This document shows, piece after piece, positions 24,499-33,833 of a stretch of DNA of 64,000 bases. This stretch comes from Trebonia sp963785645. GTDB lineage: Bacteria; Actinomycetota; Actinomycetes; Streptosporangiales; Streptosporangiaceae. Position 1 is the first letter of the stretch; every line of letters starts with the position of its first letter. The translations under genes were made by a program, and so were the position numbers. The stretch lies in contig CAWAWG010000003.1 in NCBI GenBank assembly GCA_963785645.1, positions 930,001 through 994,000 of the forward strand, read 5' to 3'. The notes under the pieces were generated by a model, which was not told the DNA's origin, did not search any database, and worked only from the letters and a program-made list of their open reading frames with translations.

Positions 24499-25850
24499 TG
24501 CCGGCGACCGCGGTCGCGCTCGATCAAATCCGGCACGTCACGCTGTCGCCCGAGCAGGAGCGACTGGCAGCGGAAGCCTGTGCGGCGATCGACGCGGACC
24601 TGATGCGCCGCCTGGTGGTAGGCATGGTCGGCATCCCGAGTCCGACCGGCGAGGAGGGTGAGCTAGCAGCGTGGCTGGCCCGCACCATGACCGACCTCGG
24701 GCTGGACGCCCGGTACCAGCCGATTGACGATCTCCAGGGCAACGCGATCGGCCGGCTGGCCGGCCAGGGAGCCGGAGCGCACCTGCTGCTCTACGCTCCG
24801 ATCGACACCCTGACGGTTGGTGATCCGGCCGAGGACGTCCCGTGGGCCGGGCCGCGCTTGCGCGCGGACATGCGCGCGCTGGCGGTGGAAGAAGGCGACT
24901 TCGTCACCGGGCTCGGCGCCAGCAACCCGAAAGGCCACGGTGCCTGCCTGATCGCCGCGCTGGCTGCCATTCACCGCGCCGGGCTCCGGCTGAGCGGCGA
25001 TATCACGGTGGGTCTGGGGGCGGGCGGTATGCCGACCAATCGGCGGCCGCTTGAGCGCCTGCGGCGGTATAACGCCGGACAGGGCAATGGCTGCTCCTTC
25101 CTGCTTGAGCAGGGAGTGTGGCCGGACTACGCGCTCATCGCCAAGCCGGGGTGGGCCGTGGCGTGGGAGGAAGTCGGACTCTGCTGGTTCCGCGTTACCG
25201 TCCACGGCACCTTCAGCTACGTCGGCAGCCGGCATCGCATGCCGTACTCGAATCCGATCGTGACGTCCGGAATCTTCATCCGGGCGCTCGAAGAGTGGTT
25301 CGCCGAATACACCGCGCGGCATACCGACGGGCTTGTCGCACCGCAGGGCAATGTCGGGTCCATCGAAGGCGGCTGGCCGCGCATGGCGTCGGTTTCTCCG
25401 GCTGCCTGCGAGATCACCCTTGACCTGCGGCTGAGCCCGCGGACGACGCCAGCCCAGGCTCGCGCGGAGTTCGCCGCCTTCATCACCAGGTTCCGGGCCG
25501 CGAACCCCGAGGTCAGCCTGGACTGGGACATGGTCCTCTCGATCGAGGGCACCGGCACCGCCCAAGAGAGCTGGATCGTGCGAGCCGCCATCGAAGCCTG
25601 GGAACACGAAACTGGCCGGCCGCATGCTCCCATCGTCGCGAACAGCGGGGCGACCGACGCGAACATCCTGCGTTCGAGGGGCGTGCCCACCGCGCGTATC
25701 GGCATGGACCGCATAGGCCAGGACGCGCCGCTCGCGCTGGATTTCCCGTCCGGCATGAACGTCGTCGACCTGCGGGAAATGCGGCGGCTCACCCGGCATC
25801 TGGTCCGGGTCGCCGTCAACACGTGCTCCCGGGAGAGGAGTTGGCGATGA
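24498..25850 (+). CDS. M20-peptidase-fold protein lacking the canonical metal ligands
   Basis: 450 residues from ATG 24498 (GTG 24495 also possible). The overall pattern is an M20/ArgE/DapE-type amidohydrolase: MVGIPSPTGEEGELAAWLA at the N-terminus, a dimerisation-domain stretch (FRVTVHGTFSYVGSRHR) and GATDANILRSRGVPTARIG. The ligands are replaced: the 'GHxD' site reads YAPIDT, 'DxKG' reads SNPKG, the 'DEE' loop reads GAGGMPT, the next acidic ligand reads AKPG, and the C-terminal His is not found (ALDFPSGMNVVD). It is therefore probably not a zinc hydrolase, but a binding protein or an enzyme with other chemistry. It is coupled to the LLM gene (ATGA). Confidence 0.75.
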   Translation: MPATAVALDQIRHVTLSPEQERLAAEACAAIDADLMRRLVVGMVGIPSPTGEEGELAAWLARTMTDLGLDARYQPIDDLQGNAIGRLAGQGAGAHLLLYAPIDTLTVGDPAEDVPWAGPRLRADMRALAVEEGDFVTGLGASNPKGHGACLIAALAAIHRAGLRLSGDITVGLGAGGMPTNRRPLERLRRYNAGQGNGCSFLLEQGVWPDYALIAKPGWAVAWEEVGLCWFRVTVHGTFSYVGSRHRMPYSNPIVTSGIFIRALEEWFAEYTARHTDGLVAPQGNVGSIEGGWPRMASVSPAACEITLDLRLSPRTTPAQARAEFAAFITRFRAANPEVSLDWDMVLSIEGTGTAQESWIVRAAIEAWEHETGRPHAPIVANSGATDANILRSRGVPTARIGMDRIGQDAPLALDFPSGMNVVDLREMRRLTRHLVRVAVNTCSRERSWR

Positions 25851-26920
25851 CATTCTGCACTCAACTTGACGAAACCGGCAACAGCCGCCCGCTGCGGATC
25901 GGCCTTCGCATCCCGCCCTGCCAGCCCGTCGACGTGCTCATCGCCGCGGTCGTCGAGGCCGAGGAGGCGGGATTTGACGACGTATGGTTCCCCGACTCAC
26001 AGCTCCTGTGGCGCGACGTCTTCTGCGTACTCACCGCGGCCGCCCTGCGTACCGATTCGATCATGCTGGGTACCGCGGTGACCAACGTCGTCACGCGCCA
26101 TCCCTCGGTGCTCGCGTCGGCGGCCCGGACCATTGCCGAAATCCGGCCCGGGCGTTTCCGTCTGGGCCTGGGGGTCGGCAACAGCTCGCTCTTGCCGATC
26201 GGGCTGGCTCCCTCCACCCAGCAGGAAATCCGCAGTGCAGTCGATATGCTGCGCACGCTGCTGCGCGGGGATGAGTACGCGTTCGGCGGCAGGCGCTCCC
26301 GGCTGCGGGACCCGGGCGGCGGCGTTCCCATCTACCTGGCCGCGACCGGACCTCGCAATCTCCGGCTGGGCGGGGAACTGGCCGACGGCGTGATCCTGCT
26401 GAGCGGTGTCGCCCCCGCGGGGCTCGCGCGAGCGACCAGCCTGGTCGGCGCGGGCGTCGCCGCCTCCGGCCGCAGCACGGAAGACGTCGACCTGGTGGTG
26501 TCGGCCTACTGCCACGTGACCGACGACATTGAGCGTGATGCCCGGATGCTTAAGCCGGTCTGTGCCGCCATGGCCCAGAACGGAGGTACGCAGTTCCTCC
26601 GGGCGGCCGGGATTGACATCGACGTCCCGTCAGATGTCCCGCAGGTTTACCCGGATCTGGCCCACGCCGAGAACTGGAAGCAGGCGGTCGACATCACCTC
26701 GCAGTGGATCAGCGACGCCGACGCCGTGCGGTTCGCCGACACCTTCTGCCTGTTCGGAACGGGAGAGCAGATCGCCGCGCGGCTGCTCGCCACCCAGCGC
26801 GCGGGTGCCACCTCGGTTTTCCTGCAGCACGTCGGGTCCTACGACGTGCCGACCGAGTTGCTGCAAGCCGTGTCGCGGGAGGTCTTGCCCCGGCTCCCGG
26901 TGGCCCGCGCCCGCCGCTAG
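25847..26920 (+). CDS. LLM-class flavin/F420-dependent oxidoreductase
   Basis: 357 residues, ATG 25847 overlapping the previous stop, with GAGAGGAG upstream. Luciferase-like (LLM) TIM barrel: IGLRIPPCQPVDVLIAAVVE, AEEAGFDDVWFPDSQ, LGTAVTNVVTRHPSVLASAA, RFRLGLGVGNSSL and VPIYLAATGPRNLRLGGELA. Such enzymes use reduced FMN or F420 as monooxygenases or reductases; the cofactor cannot be fixed from sequence. As last gene of the Rieske operon it probably acts on a product of the oxygenase step. Confidence 0.88.
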   Translation: MTFCTQLDETGNSRPLRIGLRIPPCQPVDVLIAAVVEAEEAGFDDVWFPDSQLLWRDVFCVLTAAALRTDSIMLGTAVTNVVTRHPSVLASAARTIAEIRPGRFRLGLGVGNSSLLPIGLAPSTQQEIRSAVDMLRTLLRGDEYAFGGRRSRLRDPGGGVPIYLAATGPRNLRLGGELADGVILLSGVAPAGLARATSLVGAGVAASGRSTEDVDLVVSAYCHVTDDIERDARMLKPVCAAMAQNGGTQFLRAAGIDIDVPSDVPQVYPDLAHAENWKQAVDITSQWISDADAVRFADTFCLFGTGEQIAARLLATQRAGATSVFLQHVGSYDVPTELLQAVSREVLPRLPVARARR

Positions 26921-26963
26921 CCGGCGGCCGTCGCTCGGAGCATGAAGACTACCAACTGGTACA

Positions 26964-26974
26964 GTACAGTGTAC
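26964..26974 (+). promoter_or_regulatory. GTAC-N3-GTAC operator-like site before the TetR gene
   Basis: GTAC-AGT-GTAC followed by TT, 81 bases upstream of the TetR start; a further GTAC at 26959 gives three GTAC words in 16 bases. It matches the 11-mers at 22867 and 35721 except in the spacer, pointing to autoregulation by the TetR protein. Confidence 0.6.
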
Positions 26975-26980
26975 TTAACT

Positions 26981-26992
26981 GCGTACGTACGC
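26981..26992. promoter_or_regulatory. Perfect palindrome GCGTACGTACGC before the TetR gene
   Basis: A 12-base perfect palindrome, 63 bases upstream of the TetR start and six bases past the GTAC-N3-GTAC site. It could be a second operator half-site array; it also contains two overlapping GTAC words. Confidence 0.5.
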
Positions 26993-27054
26993 TTTTCCCG
27001 CTGCGGTCAGTGCGGTGCGGGATTCTCAGTTTCGGTTACTGGACGGAGGCTGCC

Positions 27055-27834
27055 GTGGCGAGGCGGACAGGCAATCGGACCGACGGCGAGACCGCGCCCC
27101 GGCCTGGTCCGAGATCAGCCGGTAACACGCGGTCGGCACCAGCGGAATCCGGCAAGGCCGGCGTGGTGACGGCCCAGCAGATCGTGAAGACCGCGGTACG
27201 CATCTGCGACGAGCGCGGACTGGAGTTCCTGACGATCCGGCGCCTGGCCAACGACCTGGATATCGGCGCCATGACGCTCTATAACTACTTCCGCAGCAAG
27301 GACGAGATCCTCGACGGCATCGCCGATCACGTTCTCGGCAGCCTCCAGATCCCGCCCATGGCGGACCCGACCCCGGCCGGGATGGCGCGCAACGTGGCCG
27401 GCGCGCTGTTCGCGATGATGCGCGAGCATCCCAGCGTTGTGCACCTGCTGTCCAACCGGACGACCATGAGCGAACGTGCCCTTGAGGTCGCCATGGACCA
27501 CGTGATCGGCGCGCTGCGCGAAGCGGGATTCAGCGATGAGGGATCAGTGCGGGCATATGCGCTGATTATGACCTATTGCCTGGGCTTTTCCAGCTACCAG
27601 ATGCCGCGTGACTGGGGGCCCGATCACGTGGAAGGCGTGGACGAACTGCGTCGCCGCAAGCGGCATTTCTACGCGTCCCTCCCGCTGCCGCAGTGCGCCA
27701 ACCTCGTCGAGCTCAGCGCCATGGTCACCACCATGCCATCCGACGACCAGTTCAGGTTCGGGCTCGATTGCCTGATCGCAGGGCTCACGGCGCAACCGGG
27801 AGTCGTCAGCGTGCGGAGCCCGTCGCCGGCCTGA
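27055..27834 (+). CDS. TetR-family regulator (TetR_C-type)
   Basis: 259 residues from GTG 27055, five bases after GGACGGAGG. A ~40-residue charged N-terminal tail precedes the HTH (VTAQQIVKTAVRICDERGLE, LTIRRLANDLDIGAMTLYNY, FRSKDEILDGIADHV). The long helical C-terminal domain (NVAGALFAMMREHPSVVHLL) resembles the class of Tet(R) proteins with a TetR_C domain. It lies at the junction of the Rieske operon and the convergent ABC/amidase operon, both of which carry the same GTAC motif in their promoters. Confidence 0.87.
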   Translation: MARRTGNRTDGETAPRPGPRSAGNTRSAPAESGKAGVVTAQQIVKTAVRICDERGLEFLTIRRLANDLDIGAMTLYNYFRSKDEILDGIADHVLGSLQIPPMADPTPAGMARNVAGALFAMMREHPSVVHLLSNRTTMSERALEVAMDHVIGALREAGFSDEGSVRAYALIMTYCLGFSSYQMPRDWGPDHVEGVDELRRRKRHFYASLPLPQCANLVELSAMVTTMPSDDQFRFGLDCLIAGLTAQPGVVSVRSPSPA

Positions 27835-27877
27835 CATCCTGGCCGGGGCCGGCGAAGGTGCAACCGCTGCCGGTGAG

Positions 27878-29309
27878 CTACGCGGGCGAGCCGGGCAGGT
27901 CAGGATGACGATGTGACCACGGGCGGCGGGCCTCGATCTGTCCCGCCACCTGGATCAGGAGGTCCTCGCGTCCGTAAGCCGCGACAAGCTGGATCCCGAT
28001 CGGCTCGCCGGCGGCTGTTATGGCCGCCGGAACGGCGATCGCCGGGCTGGCCCGTAGTGTTGAACGGCGCGGTGTAGGTCAGGACGTCAACCGACTCCTG
28101 CAGGCCCTGCGGTGTAGCCCAGGGCCAGCCCAGCGGCCGTGGCGGCGTAGCGAATACCGGCGCGAGCAGGAGGTCGAAGCCGTCGGCCCACCACTGGCCC
28201 ATCCGCGCCCGGAACTGGTTCTGCCAGGTCAAGGCGTCGGCCAGGCCCAGACCGGTAATCTCCCGGCCGCGCCGGTCCCAGAACGCGGTGACCGGGTCGA
28301 AGTCGTCGATGGGCACGCAGCGGCCGAGCTGCTCGCGGACCGAGTCGACGCCCTGGGCGGCGGTCACGCTCAGCGCGTCGAAGAACATCGCCAGCGTCCG
28401 CGGGTCGGACAGGGCCTCGGGTGAGGATTCCTGGACCGAATGGCCCGCCTCTTCCAGCAACTTCGCGGTGCTCAGCACGGCGTCTCGGACGCGCGGTTGG
28501 AGCGGCGCGGCATGGTCCGGGGCCTGGGCCAGGAATCCGATCCGCAGCGGATCGGCGGGACGCCGCAGCGCCTCGAGCAGGCCGCCGCGCCGCGGCGGCA
28601 CGCGCGTTGATCCCGGCTCCGTGCCCTGGCTGATCGCGTCGAACAGGCCGGCCGTATCGCGGACGCTGTGGGTCAGCACGCTGGGGACGCTGTGCCCCCA
28701 GCGGTCCCCGCGGAGGCTTCCGACGTCGACCAGGCCGACGCTCGGCTTCAGTCCGACCAGGTTGCAGAAGGAAGCGGGCATCCGGGTGGAGCCGCCGCCG
28801 TCGCCCGCCTGCGCGACCGGTACCATACCGGCGGCGACCGCGGCCGAGGCCCCGCCGGAGGAGCCGCCGGACGTCAGGTCGGTGCGCCAGGGGTTACGGG
28901 TAACGCCGTAGGCGCGGCTCTCCGTCGTGGACAACAGGCCGAACTCCGGGGCGTTCGACCGGCCGACCGAGATGAATCCGGCCGCGCGGAACTTCCGGGC
29001 GATCACGGAATCCTCCGCGGCCACGGCGCCCGCCGCCTTGAGCACCTCGGTCGACCGGTCGTGCGGTTCGCCCGCGCAGGCCTCGAGGTGCTTGATCAGG
29101 GTCGGCACGCCGGCGAAGGGCGCGTCACCGGGCGCAGTGCGGGCCTCATCCAGGGCCTGCTCGAAGCGCCGGTAGCAGACCGCGTTCAGCACCGGGTTCA
29201 GCCTTTCGATGCGCTCGATCGCGTCCTGGACGAGTTCACGGGCCGATACCTCGCCGGAACGTACCAGCGCGGCTTGCTCGGTGGCGTCCAGCCATTGCGT
29301 GTCGGTCAC
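27878..29309 (-). pseudogene. Amidase-signature hydrolase, frameshifted near the C-terminus
   Basis: GTG 29309 overlaps the ABC ATPase stop. Amidase-signature enzyme: catalytic Lys in GVPTLIKHLEACAG, and the SGGSSGGASAAVAAGMVPVA block followed by GDGGGSTRMPASFCNLVGLK, giving the Ser-cisSer-Lys triad with GDGGGS in place of the usual GTDTGGS. After PFNTTGQP (about 28047) one extra C shifts the frame. The shifted frame continues AIAVPAAITAAGEPIGIQLV to DLPGSPA and TAG at 27878, the normal family ending. Joined length is about 476 residues. Expected role: hydrolysis of an amide, fitting the peptide/amide importer upstream. Confidence 0.8.
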
Positions 29310-31225
29310 GTCAGCTCCCGGTGGGCAGTCTCGAAGGGGTGATGACAGGCGCTGTGATGGCCGCTGCGGATCTCGGCCAGCGCTGGCGGCGTGTCCCAGC
29401 ACAGGGTGTCCGCGCGCGGGCAGCGAGGGGCGAACGCGCATCCGGCCGGGTTCCGGCTCCCCTCGTCCGCGGGTCTGGGCGGGGCCGGAACGGGCGGGGC
29501 CAGAACGGGCGGGGCCGACGGATCGCCCGCGGTGTCAGCCGCCGCGGGCGGGACGGCTGAGGGTACAGCGGCGAGCAGTTCAACCGTGTACCAGTGCGCC
29601 GGGGTGCCGAACAGGTCATCCGTCCGGGCGACCTCGACGATCCGCCCGGCGTACATGACCGCGACGCGGTCGCTGATGGTCCGCACGACCGCGAGGTTGT
29701 GCGAGATGAAGACCAGCGCTGTGTTGCGGTGCTGGTGCAGTTCGGCGAGCAGTTCGAGCACCTGGGCCTGGGCCGACACGTCCAGTGCGGACGTGGGCTC
29801 GTCGAGGACGACGACGGACGGCTCGCCGGCGATGGCCCGCGCGATGGCCACCCGCTGCTTCTGCCCGCCGGACAGCTCGTGCGGGAGCCGGGTCCCGTGC
29901 TCGGGGCCGAGCCCGACCTCGCGGAGCACCTCGCCTACCCGGACGTTGGCTCGCTTGCTATCCACGCCGGCTGCCGTCAGGGGCTCACGGACGGAGCTCG
30001 AGATCCGCAGGCGCGGATCGAGGGATCCCGCCGGGTGCTGGAAGACCATCTGCGTGGCACGGCGGAATGAGCGGCGCGCACGACCTCGGACCTGCGAGTA
30101 CGCGACGTTGTTCTGCGTCAGCTGGCCGGTCGAGGGCCGCTCCAGGTGGACGAGCAGCTTCGCGAGCGTACTCTTGCCCGATCCCGACTCGCCGACGATG
30201 CCGAGCACCTCGCCCGCGGTCACGTCCACGTCGGTCGGACGCAGGGCCTGCACCGTCCGGCGGCCGCTGCCGTAGCTGCGGCTCACCCCCCGGGCGGACA
30301 GCACCACCGGACGGCCGGCGCCCGGCGGCTGGCCGTCGCTGACCGGCGAACTGCCCGCCGCGCTGGTACCGCCCTGTTCCCGAGGCGATTCCAGCGTCGG
30401 CACCGCCCGCAGCAGGCTTTGCGTGTAGCTGTGCTGCGGGTGGCTGAGCACGTCGTGCACGGTCCCGTGTTCGACGATTTCGCCCGACCGCATCACCGCC
30501 ACCTGGTCGGCCGTCTGCGCGATGACGCCGAGGTCGTGCGAGATCAGCAGGATTCCCATGTCCAGGTCGTCGCGGATCTGCCGGAACAGCGCGAGGATGC
30601 CGGCTTGGACGGTGACGTCAAGCGCCGTGGTCGGCTCGTCGGCGAACAGCAGCCGCGGGCCGCCGGCCAGTGCCAGCGCGATCGCGCTGCGCTGGCGCAG
30701 GCCGCCGGACATCTGATGCGGGTACTGGCGGGCGCGGCGCTCCGGCTCGGGGATTCCGGCCTGGGCCAGCAGCTCAAGAACGGCAGCGCGGCTTTCCCGA
30801 CGCCCAAGGCCGCGATGCCGGCGGACTACCTCGGCGACCTGGGCGCCGACGCGCATGCTCGGATCGAGAGCACCCATGGCATCCTGGAACACCATCGCCG
30901 CCTGCCGTCCCCGGACCTGAGAGAGCTGCCTGGCGGTCGCGCTGCGCACATCGGTCCCGCACACGTCGAGGCGCTTCGCCGACGATGACGCTCCCTGGCC
31001 GAGCAGGCCGAGACAGCTCATCGCGACCGAACTCTTGCCGCTTCCGCTTTCCCCGATCAGCCCGAGGATCTGCCCGGGCCGGATCGTGAGGTCGACGTTC
31101 CGCACGACATCGACGTCACCGTAGGTGATGGACAGGCCCTGGATCGTCAGCACCGGAGGCCGGCCCGCTGTATCCAGCGGGCCGCCTGCCAGTTCCTGCT
31201 CGTCCGCAAGTCGCTTGCCTGGCAT
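29306..31225 (-). CDS. Dpp/Opp-type ABC importer, fused double ATPase (DppD-DppF)
   Basis: 639 residues holding two ABC ATPase domains. NBD1 has Walker A GESGSGKSSV and signature MSGGLRQR with LLFADEPTTALD. NBD2 has GESGSGKSTL, LSGGQKQR and VVVLDEPTSALD. The C-terminal Cys-containing extension (GCAFAPRCPRADTLCWDTPP) is the oligopeptide/dipeptide ATPase tail, often binding a 4Fe-4S cluster. It powers the permease pair encoded upstream. It starts five bases after the binding-protein stop and overlaps the amidase start. Confidence 0.92.
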   Translation of the reverse strand: MPGKRLADEQELAGGPLDTAGRPPVLTIQGLSITYGDVDVVRNVDLTIRPGQILGLIGESGSGKSSVAMSCLGLLGQGASSSAKRLDVCGTDVRSATARQLSQVRGRQAAMVFQDAMGALDPSMRVGAQVAEVVRRHRGLGRRESRAAVLELLAQAGIPEPERRARQYPHQMSGGLRQRSAIALALAGGPRLLFADEPTTALDVTVQAGILALFRQIRDDLDMGILLISHDLGVIAQTADQVAVMRSGEIVEHGTVHDVLSHPQHSYTQSLLRAVPTLESPREQGGTSAAGSSPVSDGQPPGAGRPVVLSARGVSRSYGSGRRTVQALRPTDVDVTAGEVLGIVGESGSGKSTLAKLLVHLERPSTGQLTQNNVAYSQVRGRARRSFRRATQMVFQHPAGSLDPRLRISSSVREPLTAAGVDSKRANVRVGEVLREVGLGPEHGTRLPHELSGGQKQRVAIARAIAGEPSVVVLDEPTSALDVSAQAQVLELLAELHQHRNTALVFISHNLAVVRTISDRVAVMYAGRIVEVARTDDLFGTPAHWYTVELLAAVPSAVPPAAADTAGDPSAPPVLAPPVPAPPRPADEGSRNPAGCAFAPRCPRADTLCWDTPPALAEIRSGHHSACHHPFETAHRELT

Positions 31226-31230
31226 TGCGA

Positions 31231-32844
31231 TTACCCGAGCCAGGCATTCTTGAGGTAAAGCCTCGTCTGGGTCACGTCCGCATCGAAGTTATGCAGATTC
31301 GGGCTCCAGACGTCCCAGTAGGCCGGCGAGGCGAAGGGCACGATCTGGTAGACATTCTGCGCTATGTAGTTGCAGATATTCTGATAATCGGCCTTCCGCG
31401 CGGCGGTGCCCTTAGTTTCCTGGAGAGCACTGGTCATCATGCTCCACAGCTGGGGGCTGTTCACCTTTGTCGACGGCGCCCCCTTGGCGAACCAAAGCGC
31501 GACGTACTGGCTCGCATCGGCATTGAGCGCAGACGTGAGCGTGAGCATATCGCTGCCCCAGTTGCCGCTCTCCAGGTTGTTGACCAGGGTGTTGAACGGT
31601 ACCTCGTTGATATTGAGCGTTATCCCGATGGCCGAGAGCTGCTGCTTCATGAGCTGGACGGTCTGCAGTGCCTCGGTCGCGCCCGACTGAATCTGCAGCG
31701 TCAGCGTTACGTTCTTCTGGCCGGACTCGGCGAGCAGCTGCTTGGCTTCGGTTGGGTTATAGGAATAGTACGGAGACGACGACGACATCTGGCAGCCGTT
31801 CGGATCCGCGGGAGGAATTGTCGAGGCCAGCACCCCGGTCCCCTGAGAGGCGATCTGGATGAGCTGCTCGCGGTTAAGGCCAAGGCTCAGTGCCTCCCGG
31901 ACCTTCGGGTTGGCGAGTGGTCCGGTCAGCGTGTTCAGTGCCATCCATTCCGTGCCGATCTGGTACGAGGGGCCGACGTCGAGCCCGCGGCCCTTCAGTG
32001 CCTGCATGTCACTGGGAAGCGAGACCTGGCCCATGTCGACGGAGCCGGACTGCAGCGCCTGCACCAGCGTGGACTCGTCGGGGATGACCCGGTAGTCGAC
32101 GGCGTCGAGGTAGGGCTCGGGCTGATCCCAGTACTGGGCGAACCGCGCCGTGGTGATCTCTGCCCCTGGCTGGTAGCTGGCCAGCTTGAACGGCCCGGTT
32201 CCGTTCTCTTCGGTCATGAGGTCGTTCCGGCTCTTCGTCTCCATCCACGCCTTGTCGACGATCCCGCCGCTCCAGGGCTGCGCCAGCAGGGTCAGCAGCG
32301 AGGGCTGAGGGGCAGTCAGTTCGATTTCGACGGAATCCGGCCCGGTGGCCGTCACCGACTTGAGTTCGTACAGCGACTCATACGGTGAGTCCTGCTTGGG
32401 ATTGACGATCCGTTCCAGGCTGTAGACGACGTCGGCCGCGCTGAGCACGTCGCCGTTGTGGAATTTCACGTTTTTCCGCAGCGTGAATGTGTACTCGAGC
32501 GGCGAGACTTCCTTCCAGCTCGTGGCTAGCGCCGGTTCAAGCTGGCCGCTCTGCCCCAGGCTCAGCAGGCCTTCGTAGAATTGCGATGCCATCACCTTCG
32601 CGTTGAAGGCCTGGGCCATGATGGGGTCGAGACCGCTGAGGGGCTGGCTTTGCACGCCGATCGTGAGGGTGCCGCCCTGCTGGGGCTGGCCGTCCGGGGC
32701 GCCCGCCTGTCCGGAACTCCCGGAACTCCCGGAACTGCCCGTGCTGCCCGTGCTGCCCGTGCTGCCGCAAGCGGCGACCGTCACGGCCAGCAGGCCAGCG
32801 AGCCCAAACGCCAGCGCCCGGGCCGGTCTGAAAGACTTTGTCAT
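31231..32844 (-). CDS. ABC importer substrate-binding lipoprotein (SBP family 5)
   Basis: 537 residues from ATG 32844 with CAGGAGG upstream. Lipoprotein signal: MTKSFR then ALAFGLAGLLAVTVAAC, lipid Cys at about residue 26. A low-complexity Gly-Ser/Thr linker follows, coded by 9-base repeats. The mature part is a family 5 peptide/nickel-type binding protein (TLTIGVQSQPLSGLDPIMAQ, LEYTFTLRKNVKFHNGDVLS, VREALSLGLNREQLIQIASQ). It binds the substrate outside the cell and delivers it to the permeases. Family 5 proteins also carry opines, amides and other small compounds. Confidence 0.92.
   Translation of the reverse strand: MTKSFRPARALAFGLAGLLAVTVAACGSTGSTGSTGSSGSSGSSGQAGAPDGQPQQGGTLTIGVQSQPLSGLDPIMAQAFNAKVMASQFYEGLLSLGQSGQLEPALATSWKEVSPLEYTFTLRKNVKFHNGDVLSAADVVYSLERIVNPKQDSPYESLYELKSVTATGPDSVEIELTAPQPSLLTLLAQPWSGGIVDKAWMETKSRNDLMTEENGTGPFKLASYQPGAEITTARFAQYWDQPEPYLDAVDYRVIPDESTLVQALQSGSVDMGQVSLPSDMQALKGRGLDVGPSYQIGTEWMALNTLTGPLANPKVREALSLGLNREQLIQIASQGTGVLASTIPPADPNGCQMSSSSPYYSYNPTEAKQLLAESGQKNVTLTLQIQSGATEALQTVQLMKQQLSAIGITLNINEVPFNTLVNNLESGNWGSDMLTLTSALNADASQYVALWFAKGAPSTKVNSPQLWSMMTSALQETKGTAARKADYQNICNYIAQNVYQIVPFASPAYWDVWSPNLHNFDADVTQTRLYLKNAWLG
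32708..32767. repeat. 9-base tandem repeats in the lipoprotein linker
   Basis: Plus strand shows CCGGAACTC/G units, then three GCCCGTGCT units, encoding Gly-Ser-Ser and Gly-Ser-Thr steps on the minus strand. Such arrays change length by slippage and flex the tether between lipid anchor and binding domain. Confidence 0.7.
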
Positions 32845-32926
32845 GCGATCCTCCTGATGAAATTGATGACCGTAACCCGCGCGCGGGCGGGAAGCCCAAT
32901 GACATGGGCTGATGCGATGGGGCAAC

Positions 32927-33833
32927 CTAAATTGCCGACCGGCGTGAGGTTGAGAAGGCCTCACCGATGAGACCCCAGCCGACAGATGCGAGCAGGATCG
33001 CCGTAGCCGGCGCGAGCGCCAGCCACGGCGTCTTGGTCATGTAATCCTGCGCGGCGAATATCATCTGGCCCCAGCTCGGCGTCGGGGGCTGGACGCTAAG
33101 TCCGAGGTAGCTCAGCGCCGCTTCCAGCAAGATGGAGATGGCCGCGGTATTCGCCAGCTGCACGGCGATAATGAACTGGCAATTCGGCAGCATGTGCTGG
33201 ACAGCGATCCGTATGCTGCTGACGCCGGAAACCTTGGCCGACTGTATGAAGTCCTGTTCCCGCAGCTCCAGGCAGCGTCCCCGGACGAGCTGCGCGAACT
33301 GGGGCACCGCGACGAAGGCCAGGACCAGGACGAGCGTGGTGATGGAGGAACCGAAGGCCGTCACCGCGCAGAGCGCGACCAGGATCGACGGGACGGCCAG
33401 GAATAGCTCCGTGACGGCCATCAGCGCGGATTCCACCCAGCCGCCGCACAGGCCGGCGATGAGCCCGATGACCGACCCGACGACCGCCGAGATCGCCGCG
33501 GCCAGGAACGAGATCAGCAGCGAGGCCCTGGCCGCGACGCACACGCGGACGAAGGTGTCCCGGCCCAGCTGGTCGGTGCCGAGCCAGTGCGCGGCATCCG
33601 GCCCCAGGAACGGAACCCCGCTGATATCGGTCGGCGAGTACGGGCGCAGGACGCTGACCAGCAACGATGACGCGGCCAGGAGGACGAGGATGGTAACGCC
33701 GCAGATCAGGCCGGCCCGGGAACGGGCCTTCTGGCGGCTGCCGCCGGGCCGCGGCCGGCGCTACGGCAACGGCGGCTCCGGTCACCGTGACCAGCTCGGG
33801 TTCGCGGGAGCGCGAACTGGCGAACCTGGCCAT
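32927..33833 (-). pseudogene. Dpp/Opp-type permease (DppC-like), frameshift in the N-terminal tail
   Basis: ATG 33833 overlaps the upstream permease stop (TGATG) and reads MARFASSRSREPELVTVTG. Around 33740-33770 the frame changes, and the protein continues GGSRQKARSRAGLICGVTIL, VLLAASSLLVSVLRPYSP (TM1), then WLGTDQLGRDTFVRV and the permease EAA loop (SAKVSGVSSIRIAVQHMLPN). Five or six TM segments follow. Joined length is about 301 residues, normal for DppC. The indel lies in the hydrophilic N-terminal tail. An alternative start inside the second frame (TTG 33664) would give a permease lacking TM1, which is unlikely to work. Confidence 0.8.

Noticed and set aside
32708..32767. Microsatellite or regulatory repeat
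   Set aside because: The 9-base units are in frame in the lipoprotein gene and code for its Gly-Ser/Thr linker.
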